In this document: positions 60,555-64,000 of the stretch, one piece after another | Layout of the letters: every line of letters begins with the position of its first letter | Numbering within the stretch: the stretch's first letter is position 1 | Assembly (NCBI GenBank): GCA_963773665.1 | Contig: CAVZBZ010000013.1 | Location: forward strand, 186,001-250,000 | Reading direction: 5' to 3' | Length of the DNA stretch: 64,000 nucleotides | From: DATJLY01 sp963773665 | GTDB taxonomy: Bacteria > Pseudomonadota > Alphaproteobacteria > ATCC43930 > CGMCC-115725 | Translations under genes and position numbers: made by a program | Notes under the pieces: model-generated | Database searches by the model: none | The model's input: only the letters and a program-made list of their open reading frames with translations | What the model was told of the DNA's origin: nothing

Positions 60555-61754
60555 ATGAAAGTCTTCATTTTCGATCTCCTGGCCTATGGCCAGCATCTCG
60601 ACCACCTCAAGGTCGGCACCGAACTGCCCTACCCGCTGCCGCGGCGGCACTTCGATCCGGACGTCGCAATCGGGACCTATGCCGAGCATCTCTCGGCCTG
60701 GGAGGAGGCCGATCGGCTGGGCTTCGACGGCATCGGCTTCAACGAGCATCACTGCTCGCCCTACGGCCTCATGAACTCGCCGAACCTCTTGGCGTCGGCG
60801 GCGGCGCAGCGCACCAAGCGCGTGAAGCTGCTGATCTACGGCAACCTGCTGCCGCTGCACGAGCCGCTTCGGCTCGCCGAGGAGCTGTCGATGATCGACT
60901 GCCTCTCGGGCGGCCGTCTCATCTCGGGCTTCGCCCGCGGTATTCCGCGCGAGTACCAGGTGCACAACGTGCCCCTGGCGGACTCCCGCGCGCGCTTCGA
61001 GGAAGCCTACGAGATCATCACCGGCGCCTGGACCGAGGAGGTGTTCTCCTACCAGGGCAAGTTCTGGTCGTACAAGGACGTGGCGCTGTGGCCGCGCCCG
61101 GTGCAGCGCCCGCACCCGCCGGTCTGGATTCCGGTGACAGGCAGCAAGGAATCGATCGAGTTCGCGGCCAAGCACGACATCACGATCACGCCCGGCCTGC
61201 GCCCCGGCGGCTTGCAGGAGGACATGATCCGCTATTACGCGAAATGCCTGAAGGCGAACGGGCACCGCATCTCGCCCGACCGCCTCACCATGGGCCTCAA
61301 CGTCTATATCGCCGACAGCAAGGCACAGGCGGTGAAGGAGAACGCGCCCTATTTTCTTTATTTCAACCGCACGCTGTTCAGCCACGGCAATTTCACCGAG
61401 ACGAGCCTTGGCCAGGCGGCAGGCTACATGTCGCAGCAATCGGTCGATTACGTGCGGCCCGAGAATCTGCGCGAGGTCGAGCGCGCGCGCGCCGACTACC
61501 GCAGCATGACCTTGGACGATGTCGCGCACATGGCCGAGCGGCTTCCTTGGGGCACGCCGCAGGAAGTGATCGAGCGCATCATTTCCATGGTCGACCGCGC
61601 CGGCGCCAACACGATCCAGGTGATGATGAACGCGGGCGCCATGCCGCACGAGATGTTCATCGAGCAGATCCGCCGCTTCGCCAAGGACGTGCTGCCGGCG
61701 CTCCAGGCGCATCAGGTGACGCGCGTTCCCGTTGCCGAGGAGGCGCCGGCGTAG
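60555..61754 (+). CDS. LLM-class flavin-dependent oxidoreductase (bacterial luciferase family)
   Basis: 399 residues from the ATG at 60555 (MKVFIFDLLAYGQHLDHLK). The TIM-barrel luciferase-like fold is shown by WEEADRLGFDGIGFNEHHCSPYGLMNSPNLLASAAAQRTKRVKLLIYGNLLPLHEPLRLAEELSMIDCLSGGRLISGFARGIPREY, and later GTPQEVIERIISMVDRAGANTIQVMMNAG. It uses reduced FMN or F420 to oxidise an unknown substrate. No flavin reductase or lux partners are adjacent. Several of these enzymes act on sulfonates or long-chain aldehydes or alkanes. Confidence 0.88.
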   Translation: MKVFIFDLLAYGQHLDHLKVGTELPYPLPRRHFDPDVAIGTYAEHLSAWEEADRLGFDGIGFNEHHCSPYGLMNSPNLLASAAAQRTKRVKLLIYGNLLPLHEPLRLAEELSMIDCLSGGRLISGFARGIPREYQVHNVPLADSRARFEEAYEIITGAWTEEVFSYQGKFWSYKDVALWPRPVQRPHPPVWIPVTGSKESIEFAAKHDITITPGLRPGGLQEDMIRYYAKCLKANGHRISPDRLTMGLNVYIADSKAQAVKENAPYFLYFNRTLFSHGNFTETSLGQAAGYMSQQSVDYVRPENLREVERARADYRSMTLDDVAHMAERLPWGTPQEVIERIISMVDRAGANTIQVMMNAGAMPHEMFIEQIRRFAKDVLPALQAHQVTRVPVAEEAPA

Positions 61755-61784
61755 CCGGGCGATGGAATAACGTTCAGTTGCGAT

Positions 61785-64000
61785 TCAAGCTACCGGCGGC
61801 GCGAGCTGCAGCAGCGTGCCCGGGTGAGCGCCGTTCGCGTCGCTCGTGAGCACGTAGGAAGCGGGATTCGTCGAATAGTTTGAGCCGTACTGATTGAGAA
61901 GGTCGATCGTCGCCGTGAGCGAGCCGTCCTTTACCGTGACGGCGACGCCGCTGCTGCCATTGAGCGAGATCGCAGTGACCGGGCCGACCGTGGGTTGATT
62001 GACGAATTGAAAGTTGGTGAGATCGACGGCGTCGTTGCCGGTGAGCCCGGCGACCGTGCCGGCGAAGCTCTGGGCGAGGCCGAGCGCGAGCGTGCCGGTG
62101 GTATTCTGGCCGAACGTCACCGATTGGGTCGATGCCACCTTGTTGCCGAAGGCGAGGGTCCCTCCGGAGATAGTGTCCGCGCCGGTGCCGGTGACTTGGC
62201 CAAGGACCGAGAGAGTGCCGCCGCCGGCGGCGAGCGTGCCGGTGTTCGAGACGGCGCCTGCGATCGTGAGCCCGCCCGCGCCGGTGGCCTCGATGAGCCC
62301 GTCATTGGCGATCGTGTGCGTGCCGGTGTTGAGGACGAGCGCATCCGTGCCGGTCGCGTCGATCGTCGCGCCGGCGGCGTTCACGAGCGTCGTCAACGTG
62401 TCGCCGATGGTGCCCGCCCCGGCGATGGTCGAGGAATTGGTGAGCGTCGCTGCGGCGCCATTGCTGAGAACGGCATTGCCGGCGCTGTCCGACAGCGCGA
62501 GCGTGCCGCCGCCGGCAAGCGTGACCTTGCCGTTGAGCATGAGGTCGGTCGCATCGCCGCTCGAGTCCAAGGCGATGCTGCCGCTGTTGCCGATCGTGCC
62601 CTTGAGCGTCAGCGCCGTGCCGTCGCCCGCCGAAACGCTGCCGGCCACGGTCGTGCCGTTCAACGTGTCGGCGGTGCCGTCGATCGCGATGACGCTGCCC
62701 GAGGAGCTTTGCAGCGTCCCGCCCGAGATCGTCGCGCCCGAGAGATCGATGTTCCCGCCCGAAGCCGCAAGCGTGCCGCCAGAGACCGTCGTGTTGGCGA
62801 TGACGAGGCCGGCGCTGCCGGTGGCCTCGATGAGTCCGGAATTCTTGATCCCGGCCGCGCCGGTCAGCGTGAGCGCCGCCGCGGCGCCGGTCGCGTCGAT
62901 GACGGCGCCCGCCGAATTGACCAGGGAAAGATTGCTGTCGCCGATCGTGCCCGAGCCGGCGATGGTCGAGGAATTGGTGAGCGTTGCGGCCGCGCCGTTG
63001 CTGAGGATGGCGTTTTCCGCCCAATCGGAAAGATCGAGCTGGCCCGCGCCCTTGAGCAGCACGCTGCCGCCGATCGCCAGGTCCGTCGCGTCGCCGGTCG
63101 AGTCCATGGCGATGCTGCCGGAATTCGTCATGGTGTCGCTCAAGGCCAGCGCCGCGCCGTCGCTCACCTCGATCGTGCCCGAATTTGACGTGGCGCTGGC
63201 GATGGTAAGGCCGCCGCTGCCGGTCGCCTCGATGAGTCCGGCGTTGGTGATGGTGCGCGCGCCGGTTTTGAGGACGAGCGCATTCGTGCCGGTCGCGTCG
63301 ATCGTCGCTCCGGCGGCGTTCACGAGCGTCATGAACGTGTCGCCGATGGTGCCCGCCCCGGCGATGGTCGAAGAATTGGCGAGCGTCGCTGTTGCGCCAT
63401 TGCTGAGGACGGCGTTGCCGGCGCTGTCCGACAGCGCGAGCGTGCCGCCGCCTTGCAGGCCGACGGTGCCCGCGATCATCAGGGTCGCCGCATCCCCGAT
63501 CGAGCCCAGCGAGATCGTGCCGCTGTTGCCGATCGTGCCCTTGAGCGTCAGCGCCGTGCCGTCGCTCGCCGAAACGCTGCCGGCCACGGTCGTGCCGTTC
63601 AACGTGTCGGCGGTGCCGTCGATCGCGATGACGCTGCCCAAGGAGCTTTGCAGCGTCCCGCCCGAGATCGTCGCGCCCGAAAGGTCGATGTTCCCGCCCG
63701 AAGCCGCAAGCGTGCCGCCGGAGACGGTCGCGTTGGCGATGACGAGGCCGGCGCTGCCGGTGGCCTCGATGAGCCCGGAATTCTTGATCGTGGCGGCGCT
63801 GGTGAGCGTGAGCGCCGCCGTAGCACCGGTCGCGTCGATGACGGCGCCCGCCGAATTGATCAAGGAGAGATTGCTGTCGCCGATCGTGCCCGAGCCGGCG
63901 ATGGTCGAGGAATTGGTGAGCGTTGCGGCCGCGCCGTTGCTCAGGATCGCGTTTTCCGCCGAATCCGAAAGATCGAGCTCGCCCGCGCCCTTGAGCGTAG
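61785..64000 (-). CDS. Large repetitive exported protein, C-terminal part (5' end outside window)
   Basis: The frame is open to the right edge; the first in-window Met (63863) is internal. It consists of beta-helix-type repeats rich in Gly, Ala, Ser and Thr with recurrent TLTNSSTIAGAGTIGD, LVNAAGATIDATG and SGGTLAASGGNIDLSGATISGGTLQSS. The last 130 residues differ (FGNKVASTQSVTFGQNTTGTLALGLAQSFAGTVAGLTGNDAVDLTNFQF ... SLTATIDLLNQYGSNYSTNPASYVLTSDANGAHPGTLLQLAPPVA). This resembles the tail of type I-secreted or haemolysin-like repeat proteins. No autotransporter barrel is present. Confidence 0.8.
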   Translation of the reverse strand, partial: TLKGAGELDLSDSAENAILSNGAAATLTNSSTIAGSGTIGDSNLSLINSAGAVIDATGATAALTLTSAATIKNSGLIEATGSAGLVIANATVSGGTLAASGGNIDLSGATISGGTLQSSLGSVIAIDGTADTLNGTTVAGSVSASDGTALTLKGTIGNSGTISLGSIGDAATLMIAGTVGLQGGGTLALSDSAGNAVLSNGATATLANSSTIAGAGTIGDTFMTLVNAAGATIDATGTNALVLKTGARTITNAGLIEATGSGGLTIASATSNSGTIEVSDGAALALSDTMTNSGSIAMDSTGDATDLAIGGSVLLKGAGQLDLSDWAENAILSNGAAATLTNSSTIAGSGTIGDSNLSLVNSAGAVIDATGAAAALTLTGAAGIKNSGLIEATGSAGLVIANTTVSGGTLAASGGNIDLSGATISGGTLQSSSGSVIAIDGTADTLNGTTVAGSVSAGDGTALTLKGTIGNSGSIALDSSGDATDLMLNGKVTLAGGGTLALSDSAGNAVLSNGAAATLTNSSTIAGAGTIGDTLTTLVNAAGATIDATGTDALVLNTGTHTIANDGLIEATGAGGLTIAGAVSNTGTLAAGGGTLSVLGQVTGTGADTISGGTLAFGNKVASTQSVTFGQNTTGTLALGLAQSFAGTVAGLTGNDAVDLTNFQFVNQPTVGPVTAISLNGSSGVAVTVKDGSLTATIDLLNQYGSNYSTNPASYVLTSDANGAHPGTLLQLAPPVA
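62240..64000. repeat. 939-bp coding repeat, two copies (second cut by window edge)
   Basis: Three separate landmarks recur at exactly 939 bp: 62372 and 63311, 62661 and 63600, 62901 and 63840. The period equals 313 residues, so the frame is kept. Large stretches are nearly identical, for example around 62655-62880 and 63594-63819. The first copy covers about 62240-63178, and the second runs to the window edge. Within each copy the smaller TLTNSSTIAGxGTIGD motif occurs twice. Confidence 0.85.

Noticed and set aside
34073..61754. Idea that LuxC-like, LuxE-like and luciferase-like genes together form a light-emitting system
   Set aside because: The flavin oxidoreductase is 25 kb away, on the other strand, and is a single LLM-type enzyme rather than a LuxA/LuxB pair. 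No luxD, luxG or flavin reductase is near.
62240..64000. CRISPR-like or tandem non-coding repeats
   Set aside because: The period is 939 bp, the frame is kept throughout, and no short repeats with unique spacers exist.

Overview
The window comes from a GC-rich alphaproteobacterium. The support for this is a fused CysN/CysC enzyme of the NodQ type, a kdpFABC-kdpDE-ptsN operon, FixK/FNR-like boxes, DUF3775-like and BON-domain proteins, and a PEP-CTERM-linked exopolysaccharide (EPS) locus. Genus cannot be assigned from sequence alone. No rRNA, tRNA or CRISPR array was seen.

Region 1 (1-1.44 kb): the 3' end of an IS630-type element sits against a truncated TM0106-type RecB-like nuclease gene. 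Region 2 (1.67-10.25 kb, minus strand): a potassium uptake and sensing operon runs from a 27-aa membrane peptide through kdpF, A, B, C, D, E to ptsN. Region 3 (10.4-17.1 kb): small membrane proteins, an orphan secF, a dapA-like gene, a DUF3775 protein, a triple-BON protein, an Fpg/Nei glycosylase and a CBS-pair protein. Two control signals recur here. Three direct-repeat sites with about 11-bp spacing resemble the KdpE site, and the three TTGA-N6-TCAA FNR/FixK boxes found are all between genes or at a gene end.

Region 4 (17.1-20.8 kb): cysD and cysNC make PAPS, followed by a TauE/SafE permease. Region 5 (20.8-27.5 kb): a CapK/PaaK-like adenylating enzyme, two flavoprotein oxidoreductases, a GT4 glycosyltransferase and an arginase-family enzyme. 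Region 6 (27.5-33.3 kb): a 1938-residue filamentous-haemagglutinin-type exoprotein with no TpsB partner in view.

Region 7 (33.5-38.8 kb, minus strand): a compact six-gene operon of ACP, SDR reductase, AMP-dependent ligase, LuxE-like acyl-protein synthetase, LuxC-like acyl reductase and hexapeptide acyltransferase. It looks like a fatty-acid reductase module wired to an ACP and placed inside a surface-glycan region. This is the best candidate for an undescribed pathway.

Region 8 (39.0-60.1 kb): an EPS locus of the type that accompanies exosortase/PEP-CTERM systems. It has an FkbM methyltransferase, a PEP-CTERM protein behind a textbook sigma-54 site, acyltransferases, a TPR-sulfotransferase, glycosyltransferases, Wza-like, Wzz/GumC-like, Wzx-like and Wzy-like proteins, a beta-helix protein, a separate BY-kinase, an ExeA-like ATPase whose LysM tail is frameshifted, and a WcaJ-like initiating transferase. 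No exosortase lies in the window. Region 9 (60.5-64 kb): a luciferase-like flavin oxidoreductase and the 3' part of a giant repetitive exported protein with 939-bp repeats.

A working picture is that the cell builds a sulfated, acylated exopolysaccharide and decorates its surface with large repetitive proteins. PAPS from CysD/CysNC would feed the TPR-sulfotransferase. Sigma-54, FNR/FixK and KdpE-type control signals suggest that nitrogen or envelope state, oxygen and potassium supply govern parts of the region.
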